From: Flavobacteriaceae bacterium
Lineage (GTDB): Bacteria; Bacteroidota; Bacteroidia; Flavobacteriales; Flavobacteriaceae
Direction of reading: 5' to 3'
Assembly (NCBI GenBank): GCA_002723075.1
Contig: PBNJ01000007.1
Coordinates: forward strand, 1-58,106
DNA length: 58,106 bases
The notes under the pieces were generated by a model that did no database searches, was not told the origin of the DNA, and worked only from the letters and a program-made list of their open reading frames with translations. Below are positions 27,547 through 35,380 of this stretch, one piece after another (the stretch's first letter is position 1; every line of letters begins with the position of its first letter). The position numbers were made by a program, and so were the translations under genes.

Positions 27547-27998
27547 TATGCTTTATTTTTTGAGTCTATCAAAATTGTGACCGGGCCATCATTGTGAAGC
27601 TCTACATCCATCATTGCGCCAAAAACACCAGTAGCCACTGGTCTTCCTAATGCCTCTTCGCACTGTTCCACAAAGCTTCGATACAAAGGTAAGGCAGTTT
27701 CAGGCTTAGCCGCTTCTATGTAAGACGGTCGATTTCCTTTTTTGGTCAGTGCGTGAAGGGTAAACTGACTCACAACTAACATATCTCCATCAACATCGAG
27801 TAATGATAAATTCATCACGTCATTAGTATCGCTAAAAATACGCAGTCCGAGTGTTTTTTTTGCCAACCATGAAACGTCCTCGATTTGGTCATCGTGTGTG
27901 ATTCCCAAAAAAACCAAAAGTCCCTTGGAAATCGAGGCCACTATCTCACCATCGACTCGAACACTTGCTTTGCCAACACGTTGAATAACCACCCTCAT
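27546..27998 (-). CDS. dtd: D-aminoacyl-tRNA deacylase
   Basis: Hydrolyses D-aminoacyl-tRNAs and glycine misattached to tRNA-Ala, preventing D-residues from entering protein. The two active-site motifs SQFTL (about 76-80) and a C-terminal GPVTI (about 136-140) are present. The length of about 150 residues is usual. The start is set at 27998 (MRVVIQRV), which forms an ATGA overlap with the rsgA stop; an ATG three codons upstream is possible. Confidence 0.95.
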   Translation of the reverse strand: MRVVIQRVGKASVRVDGEIVASISKGLLVFLGITHDDQIEDVSWLAKKTLGLRIFSDTNDVMNLSLLDVDGDMLVVSQFTLHALTKKGNRPSYIEAAKPETALPLYRSFVEQCEEALGRPVATGVFGAMMDVELHNDGPVTILIDSKNKA

Positions 27999-28936
27999 GA
28001 TTCCCAAAAATCGGTTCGAAAGTGTTGATCATCCCCATCAAGAATTTGGGTGTAGCTTTTGTACCGCGAACTTGCAATATCGCCCGACTCAACTGCCAAT
28101 TTTACGGCACATTTTGGCTCATCTATATGCAAACAATCATTGAATTTACACTGACTTTTTCGCTCAAAAAATTCGATAAAATAGTCTCCCAACTCTTGTG
28201 GGGAAAATGCAATCATTCCAAACCCACGAATCCCAGGCGTATCAATGATCTTGGCCCCAAAATCCAATTCGTGCAATTCAGCGTGGGTGGTCGTGTGCTG
28301 ACCTTGCTGATGCTGATCCGAAATGGCTTTGGTTTTGATGTTTAGCATAGGGGCTAAAGTGTTCACTAGAGTTGATTTTCCAACGCCACTATGCCCAGAA
28401 AGCATACAGATTTTAGATGTCATAAGAGATTTTACCTCATCGATATTGGTTCCCTTTAAAGCTGAAATCTCTACACAATCATAGCCAATGGCTTGATAAA
28501 CTGCCTTGAGTTGACGGAGCTCATCCATTTCTTGAATGCTATATGTGTCTTCCTTGTTGAATAATAAAACAACCTCAATTCCAAAGGCTTTGGCTGTTGC
28601 CAAAAACCGATCGATAAAGGCAGGATAAGTCACAGGATTGTTCAGTGTGACCAACAAAAATGCAATATCAATGTTCGCTGCAAGGATATGGATTTGCTTG
28701 GAAAGGTTTACCGATTTACGAACGATATAGTTTTTTCGATCATGGATATCATCAATCACTCCTTCTCCACAGTCTTCTGTCAATGAGATGGTCACTCGAT
28801 CTCCTACCGCCACGGGGTTTGTACTCGAGATCTCATCATTTCGAAATTTACCTTTTATCCGACACGAAACAAGCATACCTGCATCTGTCTTTACAGTATA
28901 CCAACTACCTGTCGATTTATAAACCGTTCCTTCCAC
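27995..28936 (-). CDS. rsgA: Ribosome small subunit-dependent GTPase RsgA
   Basis: Circularly permuted GTPase that checks maturation of the 30S decoding region. The order is an N-terminal OB fold (about 1-70), G4 NKED at 127-130, G1 GHSGVGKS at 181-188 and G3 DTPG at about 232-235. A C-terminal zinc knuckle has ligands Cys263, Cys268, His270 and Cys276. At 313 residues it is complete. It lies 26 bases downstream of the DAHP synthase gene, with no clear terminator between, so it is probably read through from the aromatic operon. Confidence 0.96.
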   Translation of the reverse strand: MEGTVYKSTGSWYTVKTDAGMLVSCRIKGKFRNDEISSTNPVAVGDRVTISLTEDCGEGVIDDIHDRKNYIVRKSVNLSKQIHILAANIDIAFLLVTLNNPVTYPAFIDRFLATAKAFGIEVVLLFNKEDTYSIQEMDELRQLKAVYQAIGYDCVEISALKGTNIDEVKSLMTSKICMLSGHSGVGKSTLVNTLAPMLNIKTKAISDQHQQGQHTTTHAELHELDFGAKIIDTPGIRGFGMIAFSPQELGDYFIEFFERKSQCKFNDCLHIDEPKCAVKLAVESGDIASSRYKSYTQILDGDDQHFRTDFWES

Positions 28937-28962
28937 AGCTTACAAGGTAAGACTTTTCAATC

Positions 28963-30045
28963 TTAAGTATTAATTACTTGGTTTTGATGATTGATCGATT
29001 CTTGATGAATTGCCTTAAACATCCGCAACACAAACTCTTCACTTAATTTATGCCCCTCACCTTCGAGAATCATTTTTCCTAAAATCTCATTCCAGCGCTT
29101 GGACTGTAGAACAGCTACATTGTGCTCTTTCTTCAAAGCCCCGATCTCAACAGAGATATTCATCCGCTTTCCTAGCGTTTCAAGTAAACTGTGGTCAATC
29201 ACATCAATTTGTGCACGAAGATTGTCGAGTTTACTCACATAGCTTTCCGCGTCGGCTGTTGTTTTTCGAATGCGAAGATCTTCCATCATTTGAACGAGTG
29301 TGTCAGGGGTGATTTGCTGTGCAGCATCACTCCATGCATTGTCTGGATCGCGATGGGTTTCAATCATCAAACCATCAAAGTTCAAATCTAGTGCTGTTTG
29401 TGAGACATCTTGTAGAATATCACGACGCCCACAAATATGAGATGGGTCACAAATCAATGGCAAGTCAGGGAATCGATTTTGCAATTCTATCGCCAATTGC
29501 CATTCTGGGTTATTGCGATATTTGGTTTTTGCATAGCTCGAAAATCCACGGTGAATCACACCCAAATTTTTGATGTCAGCCGTATATAAACGCTCGATCC
29601 CTCCAAGCCAAAGTGCCAAATCAGGGTTTACTGGGTTTTTTACAAGTACGATTTTATCTGTGCCTTGAAGCGCATCAGCAATTTCCTGTACAATAAACGG
29701 GCTTACCGTTGATCGAGCGCCAATCCAAAGCACATCAATATCTGCTTCAAGAGCAAGTTTTACATGATCTTTATTGGCTACTTCCGTGGCAGTCATCATT
29801 CCCGTTTCTTCTTTGACACGCTGCAACCACTTCAATCCGATGGCTCCAACTCCTTCAAAGTTTCCAGGTCGTGTTCTTGGCTTCCAAATCCCTGCTCTAT
29901 AAATCGTGGCATCCGTATCCTTGAGTTGATGTGCGATGTCCATTACTTGTTCCTCGGTCTCTGCACTACAAGGTCCGGCAATCACCAGGGGATGAGGAAG
30001 GTTAAAGGCGTGTAGCCATTCACCCATTGCTTTATTATTTTCCAT
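28963..30045 (-). CDS. Bifunctional DAHP synthase / chorismate mutase
   Basis: A 360-residue fusion. Residues of about 1-260 are a class I-beta 3-deoxy-D-arabino-heptulosonate-7-phosphate synthase (VIAGPCSAET at about 20-29, RAGIWKPRTRPGNFEG, CDPSHICGRR). Residues of about 265-350 are an AroQ-type chorismate mutase (LDNLRAQIDVIDHSLLETLGKRM). It therefore carries both the first committed step and the branch-point step to prephenate. In such fusions the mutase domain often mediates feedback inhibition by prephenate or chorismate. It overlaps tyrA by 11 bases. Confidence 0.94.
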   Translation of the reverse strand: MENNKAMGEWLHAFNLPHPLVIAGPCSAETEEQVMDIAHQLKDTDATIYRAGIWKPRTRPGNFEGVGAIGLKWLQRVKEETGMMTATEVANKDHVKLALEADIDVLWIGARSTVSPFIVQEIADALQGTDKIVLVKNPVNPDLALWLGGIERLYTADIKNLGVIHRGFSSYAKTKYRNNPEWQLAIELQNRFPDLPLICDPSHICGRRDILQDVSQTALDLNFDGLMIETHRDPDNAWSDAAQQITPDTLVQMMEDLRIRKTTADAESYVSKLDNLRAQIDVIDHSLLETLGKRMNISVEIGALKKEHNVAVLQSKRWNEILGKMILEGEGHKLSEEFVLRMFKAIHQESINHQNQVINT

Positions 30046-30898
30046 TTGTTTTTGTTTCAGGTTTTAAAATATGTGTGATTGTATTAATTTTCTTCATTTC
30101 TTCCACTAACGTGGTGTAATCATCATTTGCCAAAAGGGATTTAAAGTATTCCATATTGGAAATGTATTCGTCAAGTGTCTCGATGACATTGTGCTTGTTT
30201 TGCTTAAAGATTGGCATCCACATTTCTGGGGAGCTTTTTGCTAAACGAACAGTTGATGAGAATCCACTTCCCGCCATGTCGAATATGTTTTGCTCATCTT
30301 CCTCTTTTTCCATGACAGTTTTCCCAAGCATAAATGAGGTGATGTGCGATAGATGCGATACATAAGCAATATGCCGATCATGCGCAATCGGTTCTATCTC
30401 ACGAAGCTGCATTCCCAAATTGGTAAAAATAGAGCGTGCACGCTCCAATAATTCAGGTCTTGTTTTATGTGTTTCACAAAGCATATTCACTTTGTCTTTG
30501 TACAAGTTGCGAATGGCAGCTTGGGGACCTGAGAACTCCGTTCCAGCGATTGGGTGACATGCCAAAAATTGTTCGCGTTTAGGATGTTGAGCGACCGACT
30601 CACAGATCGCCGTTTTGGTCGATCCCATGTCGATAACCAAGGTGTTTGGACCTACTGCATCAAGAATCTTTGGTAAAAGAAATGCTGTGGCCTCAACTGG
30701 AATGGCAACAGAAACCAAGTCCATATCTTTCAACTCATCAATCGTGGCGCGATGATCGATTAAGCCCAATTCCATTGCATTTGACAACGTGGTTTCCGTC
30801 CGACTAACCCCATATATCAACACACTGGGGTGCGCACTTTTTAGATCCAATGCCAAAGACCCATTCATCAAACCAACGCCAATCAAACCTACTTTCAT
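30035..30898 (-). CDS. tyrA: Prephenate dehydrogenase
   Basis: Oxidative decarboxylation of prephenate to 4-hydroxyphenylpyruvate, the tyrosine branch. The NAD-binding Rossmann motif GLIGVGLMNGS is at the N-terminus, with Asn where many family members have Gly. The catalytic-region blocks ACHPIAGTEFSGP (about 113-126) and YVSHLSHITSF (about 173-184) are intact. At 287 residues it has no ACT domain, so allosteric control by tyrosine is not evident from the protein. It overlaps the aminotransferase by four bases. Confidence 0.94.
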   Translation of the reverse strand: MKVGLIGVGLMNGSLALDLKSAHPSVLIYGVSRTETTLSNAMELGLIDHRATIDELKDMDLVSVAIPVEATAFLLPKILDAVGPNTLVIDMGSTKTAICESVAQHPKREQFLACHPIAGTEFSGPQAAIRNLYKDKVNMLCETHKTRPELLERARSIFTNLGMQLREIEPIAHDRHIAYVSHLSHITSFMLGKTVMEKEEDEQNIFDMAGSGFSSTVRLAKSSPEMWMPIFKQNKHNVIETLDEYISNMEYFKSLLANDDYTTLVEEMKKINTITHILKPETKTNGK

Positions 30899-32040
30899 TT
30901 ATTTAACCGATTTAAAGCTTCTACAATCTGACTCTTGTCAACACATAGCGAAAAGCGAATGTAGCCTTGACCCGCGCTTCCAAAAATGGTGCCTGGTGCC
31001 AAAAAAATATGTTTATCATGAAGGAGTTGATCTATAAAACTTTCGCTGTCATTGTGCCCTTCAGGGAGCTTTGCCCACACAAACATTCCGCTATTGTTCT
31101 TATCAAACGAGCAACCCATGGCTTCTGCCAGTTTCCAAACCTGTTTTCTTCGCTCACTGTATATGGCGTTTATGTGGTCAAACCAAGACTGTGGTTGCTG
31201 CAAGGCAGCAATTGCACCTTGTTGGATTCCATAAAACATTCCCGAATCCATATTGCTTTTAACCTTAAGAACATGATTGATGTTCTCCTTGGATCCGCTC
31301 AGCATTCCCATTCGCCAACCAGCCATATTGAACGTCTTACTCAGTGAATTCAACTCCATGACTTGGGATTTATCATCGATGTTTTGGAAAATGCTCTTTG
31401 GTTGATCTGTGAGTACAAAACTATAGGGGTTGTCATTGACCAATAAAATATCATTTTCTTTAGCCCATTCGATGAGCTCAGTCAAATTTTGGGGGTCAAT
31501 TGTTGTTCCAGTTGGCATGTGTGGACTATTAATCCACATCAAACGAACCTTTGTACAGTCGATGCTCTTAAGCTCTTCAAGGTTTGGTTGCCAATAGTGA
31601 TCTTCCTCGAGATTGTAAAATACAGCTTCGGCTTCTACCAATCGCGTGACAGAAGTATAAGTTGGGTAGCCTGGATTGGGTACCAAGACTTGATCGCCTG
31701 GATTGAGGAAGGCCATCGAAATATGCATGATCCCTTCTTTGGATCCCAACAAGGGTAGGATTTCGTTTTCTGGATTTAGGGTTACACCATACTGTTTTTT
31801 ATAAAAGGCTGCGATGGCCTCACGCAAGGCAGGGATGCCTTGATAGCTTTGATATTTATGTGCAGTCGGATGCGACAAACTGTTTTGAAGGGCATCGATT
31901 ACCTCTTGGGGAGGTCGTAGGTCTGGGCTCCCTATACCCATGTTAATCACGGGCTGACCCGACGAAATCATAGTACGCACCTCGCGTAACTTTTTGGAGA
32001 AATAGTACTCCTGAACATGAGTTAACCTTGTTGCTGTCAT
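30895..32040 (-). CDS. Class I/II pyridoxal-phosphate aminotransferase (probably aromatic)
   Basis: A fold-type I aminotransferase of 381 residues. The PLP-binding Lys235 is in NSLSKTFNMAGWR, the Asn/Pro blocks PNPGYPTY and VNDNPYS are intact, and a C-terminal substrate-carboxylate Arg is present (GYIRFSL). Its place between pheA and tyrA suggests that it transaminates phenylpyruvate and 4-hydroxyphenylpyruvate, or prephenate. The sequence alone resembles LL-DAP/aspartate-type aminotransferases too, so specificity is inferred from context. It overlaps both neighbours by four bases. Confidence 0.88.
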   Translation of the reverse strand: MTATRLTHVQEYYFSKKLREVRTMISSGQPVINMGIGSPDLRPPQEVIDALQNSLSHPTAHKYQSYQGIPALREAIAAFYKKQYGVTLNPENEILPLLGSKEGIMHISMAFLNPGDQVLVPNPGYPTYTSVTRLVEAEAVFYNLEEDHYWQPNLEELKSIDCTKVRLMWINSPHMPTGTTIDPQNLTELIEWAKENDILLVNDNPYSFVLTDQPKSIFQNIDDKSQVMELNSLSKTFNMAGWRMGMLSGSKENINHVLKVKSNMDSGMFYGIQQGAIAALQQPQSWFDHINAIYSERRKQVWKLAEAMGCSFDKNNSGMFVWAKLPEGHNDSESFIDQLLHDKHIFLAPGTIFGSAGQGYIRFSLCVDKSQIVEALNRLNK

Positions 32041-32861
32041 TGCGTTTTAGATTGGTATTCACCTAGAATTTTGAATGATGTTGCCATAATTTCCAATAGG
32101 GATTTGGCTTTTAGATAGTCGGTAGGGTCATCAAATGTAACATCGACAAAAAAGGCATACTTTCCTGGTGTTTCAATCACCGGTAAGGATTGAATTTTCG
32201 TAAGATTCAATTTACAATCACTCATCACATTAAGGGCTGTCGCCAAGCTTCCACGCTTGTGATCCAAGGCAAATTTCCATGCTGCTTTTGAAATGTCTGT
32301 AATCGTTTGGTCTACTGATTTTTGAATAATCACAAAACGGGTGACGTTATTTTTAATCGTTTGAATCGACTCCTTCATCACCTGAAGACCATATAAGTCT
32401 GCTGCAAGCTGACTGGCAATAGCCCCTTTTGCTATTTGTTTGTTGTCGCTGATTTCTTTGGCAACAGCTGCTGTATCTGAACTTTCTACAAGCTTGATAT
32501 GTGGGTGCGCTTGAAAAAATTGTTTACACTGCAGCAGCGCCATTGGATGCGAGTGGACTTCTTGAATATCTAAAATGCTTTGCCCTGACATGGCCATCAA
32601 ATTGTGAGTAATGCTCAGGAAGTGCTCACCAACAATGGATAAATCATACTGATCAAGCAATGCGTAATTGGGTAAAATCGAGCCAGCAATCGAGTTTTCT
32701 ATGGCCATGACTGCTTGGTGACATTTACCATCTACAACCGACTGTACCAATTGGTCAAAAGAGTCACACGGCAATATCTCTACCTGATTTCCAAAATATT
32801 GCTGTGCCACCTCATCGTGAAACGACCCTTTGATTCCTTGAATTGCAACTGTTCTCTTCAT
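32037..32861 (-). CDS. pheA: Prephenate dehydratase with C-terminal ACT domain
   Basis: Converts prephenate to phenylpyruvate, the phenylalanine branch. The catalytic domain (about 1-185) contains the TRF motif at 174-176. The ACT domain (about 195-274) normally binds phenylalanine through GALV and ESRP motifs. Here they read GSLA (204-207) and QSLP (224-227), so the charged Glu and Arg of ESRP are missing, which may weaken feedback inhibition. It is the first structural gene of the operon; its ATG is three bases after the U-tract of the attenuator. No Shine-Dalgarno sequence is seen. Confidence 0.94.
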   Translation of the reverse strand: MKRTVAIQGIKGSFHDEVAQQYFGNQVEILPCDSFDQLVQSVVDGKCHQAVMAIENSIAGSILPNYALLDQYDLSIVGEHFLSITHNLMAMSGQSILDIQEVHSHPMALLQCKQFFQAHPHIKLVESSDTAAVAKEISDNKQIAKGAIASQLAADLYGLQVMKESIQTIKNNVTRFVIIQKSVDQTITDISKAAWKFALDHKRGSLATALNVMSDCKLNLTKIQSLPVIETPGKYAFFVDVTFDDPTDYLKAKSLLEIMATSFKILGEYQSKTQ

Positions 32862-32864
32862 ATC

Positions 32865-32896
32865 AAAAAAAAAGTCCTGATGTTGTTGTCAGGACT
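32865..32896 (-). terminator. Attenuator terminator in front of pheA
   Basis: On the minus strand AGTCCTGA, loop CAACAACA, TCAGGACT form a perfect 8-bp hairpin followed by an uninterrupted U-tract (32873-32865). It stands 27 bases downstream of the leader-peptide stop and three bases before the pheA ATG, so it can only end transcription of the short leader. This is the expected position of an attenuator. Confidence 0.88.
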
Positions 32897-32938
32897 CTCT
32901 TGTATTTGTTTGGTTGTGTTGTACTACAAATCGCCCTG
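32890..32938 (-). promoter_or_regulatory. Candidate antiterminator pairing in the pheA leader
   Basis: CAGGGC (32938-32933, codons 18-19 of the leader peptide) can pair with GTCCTG (32895-32890), the 5' arm of the terminator, over six base pairs including one G-U. A ribosome stalled at the Phe/Tyr codons 5-12 would leave CAGGGC free to disrupt the terminator. One finishing at codon 22 would cover it. The pairing is inferred by eye, not calculated. Confidence 0.55.
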
Positions 32939-32989
32939 CTCCGTTTGAGAAGTATAAAAAGCGTTGTAATAGTAAAACGTATTATTCAT
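32924..32989 (-). CDS. Phe/Tyr-rich leader peptide of the aromatic operon
   Basis: A 21-residue open frame (ATG at 32989, TAG at 32926-32924). Codons 5-12 read F-Y-Y-Y-N-A-F-Y, so six of eight are phenylalanine or tyrosine; the operon downstream makes precisely these two amino acids. It begins eight bases after a consensus -7 element, leaving almost no 5' untranslated region. Function as a sensing peptide for attenuation is inferred by analogy with the E. coli pheA leader; no catalytic role is expected. It is too short for normal gene callers. Confidence 0.8.
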   Translation of the reverse strand: MNNTFYYYNAFYTSQTEQGDL

Positions 32990-32997
32990 AACGAATG

Positions 32998-33028
32998 CAA
33001 ATGTAAGTGCATCTCTCGAAAAAACAAA
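32998..33028 (-). promoter_or_regulatory. Promoter of the aromatic amino acid operon
   Basis: The minus strand reads TTTG, exactly 19 bases, TACATTTG: a perfect match to the Bacteroidetes -33/-7 consensus. The predicted transcript starts a few bases before the leader-peptide ATG. Confidence 0.85.
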
Positions 33029-33080
33029 TGTTTATATGATTTTTTTGTAGGTTTATTACAACCTTATATCCATTTTCATA

Positions 33081-33851
33081 ATGCCCAGTTGTATAGAACA
33101 CCCTGATTTATCACACTTGTTGCTTGTTATGTTTTGCACATGCCTATTGCTTGGCTGCCAATCTGGTCAACTGAGGCAAAAAAACGCTTCCGAAGAAGAA
33201 AACACAATCGATATTCCAAACAAAATCATGCCGCTTGGTGCTTCTCGAGTGCAAGGGTTTTCGCCATGGTTCGAAAGTTATCGATACGAACTGTGGAAAG
33301 ACCTAATTGACGGGGGCTGGGAATTTGACTATATCGGAACAGAAACCGAAACGGGCTCTTATCCCAATTATGAGGGCCTCGCTTTTGATCCTGATCACCA
33401 AGGGCATGGCGGATGGACGTCTGGGCAGATTCACGATAATTTAGAATTGGCTTTAAACGAAGCTGGTACGCCTGATATTGTTTTGTTTAGTTCACCTGGT
33501 GGAAATGATATTTTGGATGGCCTTCTTTACAAAAACATCGTCGAAAATATAAATGATATTATTGATCTCTTCCAAGATCGCAATCCTGAAATCGTGATCC
33601 TTATTGAACAGCTTGCCCCCGGTAAAACAAGCTTTATGACTCCAGAGTTAACTGCTATTTTTGATCAAGCTGTTTTGGATGTAGAAACGATTGCACAGGA
33701 ACAATCCAACGATGACTCTCAAGTAATCCCCGTGAATATGTATGATGGATTTCAAGATCGCTACCTTTCCGATGATATTCATTATAGCGAAGAAGGAGCA
33801 AAATTTATCGCCGAACGCTATTACGAAGTCTTACAAACCGTCCTTGAATAG
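33081..33851 (+). CDS. SGNH/GDSL hydrolase family lipoprotein
   Basis: A 256-residue protein with a hydrophobic N-terminus and lipobox LLLGC, lipidated Cys at 26. The SGNH blocks are visible: block I MPLGASRVQG (nucleophile Ser, with Ala where the usual GDS has Asp), block II Gly in GHGGWTSGQI, block III GGND, and block V Asp-x-His in DDIHYSEEGA. It is probably a membrane-anchored esterase acting on acylated carbohydrate or lipid; the substrate is unknown. It is a single gene, divergent from the aromatic operon, with no clear promoter. The start ATG at 33081 gives an unusual non-basic n-region and could be wrong. Confidence 0.78.
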   Translation: MPSCIEHPDLSHLLLVMFCTCLLLGCQSGQLRQKNASEEENTIDIPNKIMPLGASRVQGFSPWFESYRYELWKDLIDGGWEFDYIGTETETGSYPNYEGLAFDPDHQGHGGWTSGQIHDNLELALNEAGTPDIVLFSSPGGNDILDGLLYKNIVENINDIIDLFQDRNPEIVILIEQLAPGKTSFMTPELTAIFDQAVLDVETIAQEQSNDDSQVIPVNMYDGFQDRYLSDDIHYSEEGAKFIAERYYEVLQTVLE

Positions 33852-33976
33852 CTCAAATCAAATCTTTGGCATCCTTGATTTCAATTAAAAAACTTCATTG
33901 GCAATGGCGTGGATATTATCGGTTTTCTCCCTTCGAATAGTAGTGCAGAAACGGTGCCTTAAAGTCAATCAGTTCT

Positions 33977-34405
33977 TTACTTTTCTTGTTCATATGGGGT
34001 GTTATTTACGGTTACAGAAAACGTGATAGTGGCAGTATGCTCTAATGTTTTTGAAACTGAGCAATACTTCTCAAATGACAATTGGGCTGCGCGATACAAA
34101 CGATCCGCAGGCACATCTCCTGTGGCAATCACTTTAGCGTGTATATCCGTAAATAAAGAAGGTACTTGTCCTTTAATCCGATCTCCCTCGACCTGGATAT
34201 GAAGACTGTCAGGTTTGATTTTTTGTTTGTTTAAAATAGATACAATATCGATACTGCTACAGCCAGCAACGCCCATGAGCAAGAGCTCCATGGGACTTGG
34301 CCCTTGTGGATCCTCGCTAGACGTTGTGTCAATTGAAATGCGATGACCACGGTCATTTGATATTACCGAATGAAATCCGTTTTGATGTTTGAGTTCTACT
34401 TTCAT
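33977..34405 (-). CDS. OsmC family protein
   Basis: A 142-residue OsmC/Ohr-fold protein. PSPMELLLMGVAGCSSIDI carries one of the family's reactive cysteines (Cys48 or near), and the second conserved Cys appears in FEKYCSVSKTL. The active members reduce organic hydroperoxides by a thiol mechanism; many paralogues are uncharacterised. It overlaps metX by four bases and is the last gene of the SAM-II-controlled operon, so its level should follow SAM status. Confidence 0.87.
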   Translation of the reverse strand: MKVELKHQNGFHSVISNDRGHRISIDTTSSEDPQGPSPMELLLMGVAGCSSIDIVSILNKQKIKPDSLHIQVEGDRIKGQVPSLFTDIHAKVIATGDVPADRLYRAAQLSFEKYCSVSKTLEHTATITFSVTVNNTPYEQEK

Positions 34406-35379
34406 GATTGGGTGTGTATGTTCGTAAACAAAGGTGACAACATACGATTGAGTTGGTCATATTCGATCAAAAAGGCATCATGCCCATGAACAGAAGATAT
34501 GGTATGGTAATGAAGATTTGCTTTTTTCTCCATCAATTTCTTGTAGGTTTCGCGATTCTCGGCATCGGTAAAAAACAAGTCCGTATCAATGGAAATCAAA
34601 TGAACCGACCCTTTGATTTGTGAAGCAACCTCTTCAAATGACCCCCTTCCTTCTGTGATGTCAATCGTTCGCAGCAAGTGATTCATCAACTTATATGCTT
34701 GTAGGAGAAATCGATTGTCGAGCTTTTCGCCATGGTAAAGCAACCAGCTGTCGATGTTAAATATCCCTTTTTCTTCGTGTTTTGATCTTCCAAACCTTGT
34801 TTTAAAAGATTCGGGTGTGCGATAGCACATCATTGCATGGATACGTGCATCATACAGCGGATTTTTTGAATTGTGCAATATCCGATCTTGCAACAGCGTA
34901 TTTGCCAAGACCCAATCGGAGGTTTTCCAGTCGCAAGCGATAGGGATTAAGTTTTCGATGAGGTCTGGAAAGCTAGCTCCCATTTCCCAAATCAGGGCAC
35001 CGCCAATTGAACCGCCAATTGCAGCGTAAAGTCTGTCTACACCCAAGTGGTCAAGAGCTTCTTTGAAAAGATTGGCTACATCACGAAGTACGAGTTGATC
35101 ATAATGCTCAATGACATCGTTATCCACTCCGTTTCCAGGAAAATTGAAGGCTATAATGGTGTGTTGCTGGGTATCGATAACTTTGCCATCGCCAATGAGT
35201 TCGGACCACCAGCCATTTTCACCAGTCACATCAGCATTTCCCGTAAGCGAATGATTGACCAACACAACAGGGGCACTCCCCAATGGGAGACCAAATGACT
35301 TGTAGGATAATTTCAAGTCCATTCGCTCTCCCGTCAGAGTCGTGTATTGATCAAAAGTGATGTAGGCGAGTTGAGGCAC
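34402..35379 (-). CDS. metX: Homoserine O-acetyltransferase
   Basis: Alpha/beta-hydrolase-fold enzyme that acetylates homoserine for methionine synthesis. The nucleophile Ser is in GGSIGG (about residue 124 in this numbering), with NHSLTGNADV for the oxyanion region and a C-terminal SSVHGHDAFLIE with the catalytic His. The frame is open to an ATG at 35430, which would overlap metY by 50 bases. I prefer the GTG at 35379, one base after the metY stop, because conserved sequence begins there. The acetyl rather than succinyl donor is inferred from family and from metY. Confidence 0.88.
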   Translation of the reverse strand: MPQLAYITFDQYTTLTGERMDLKLSYKSFGLPLGSAPVVLVNHSLTGNADVTGENGWWSELIGDGKVIDTQQHTIIAFNFPGNGVDNDVIEHYDQLVLRDVANLFKEALDHLGVDRLYAAIGGSIGGALIWEMGASFPDLIENLIPIACDWKTSDWVLANTLLQDRILHNSKNPLYDARIHAMMCYRTPESFKTRFGRSKHEEKGIFNIDSWLLYHGEKLDNRFLLQAYKLMNHLLRTIDITEGRGSFEEVASQIKGSVHLISIDTDLFFTDAENRETYKKLMEKKANLHYHTISSVHGHDAFLIEYDQLNRMLSPLFTNIHTQS

Positions 35380-35380
35380 T

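Noticed and set aside
28937-28962. Small hairpin CTTAC-AAG-GTAAG between the DAHP synthase and rsgA genes.
   Set aside because: Five base pairs with a 3-base loop and no T-run is too weak to call a terminator.
33916-33993. A 25-codon minus-strand open frame starting inside the osmC 3' end.
   Set aside because: It has no promoter, no recognisable similarity and overlaps osmC out of frame. It is more likely chance sequence in a 125-base gap.
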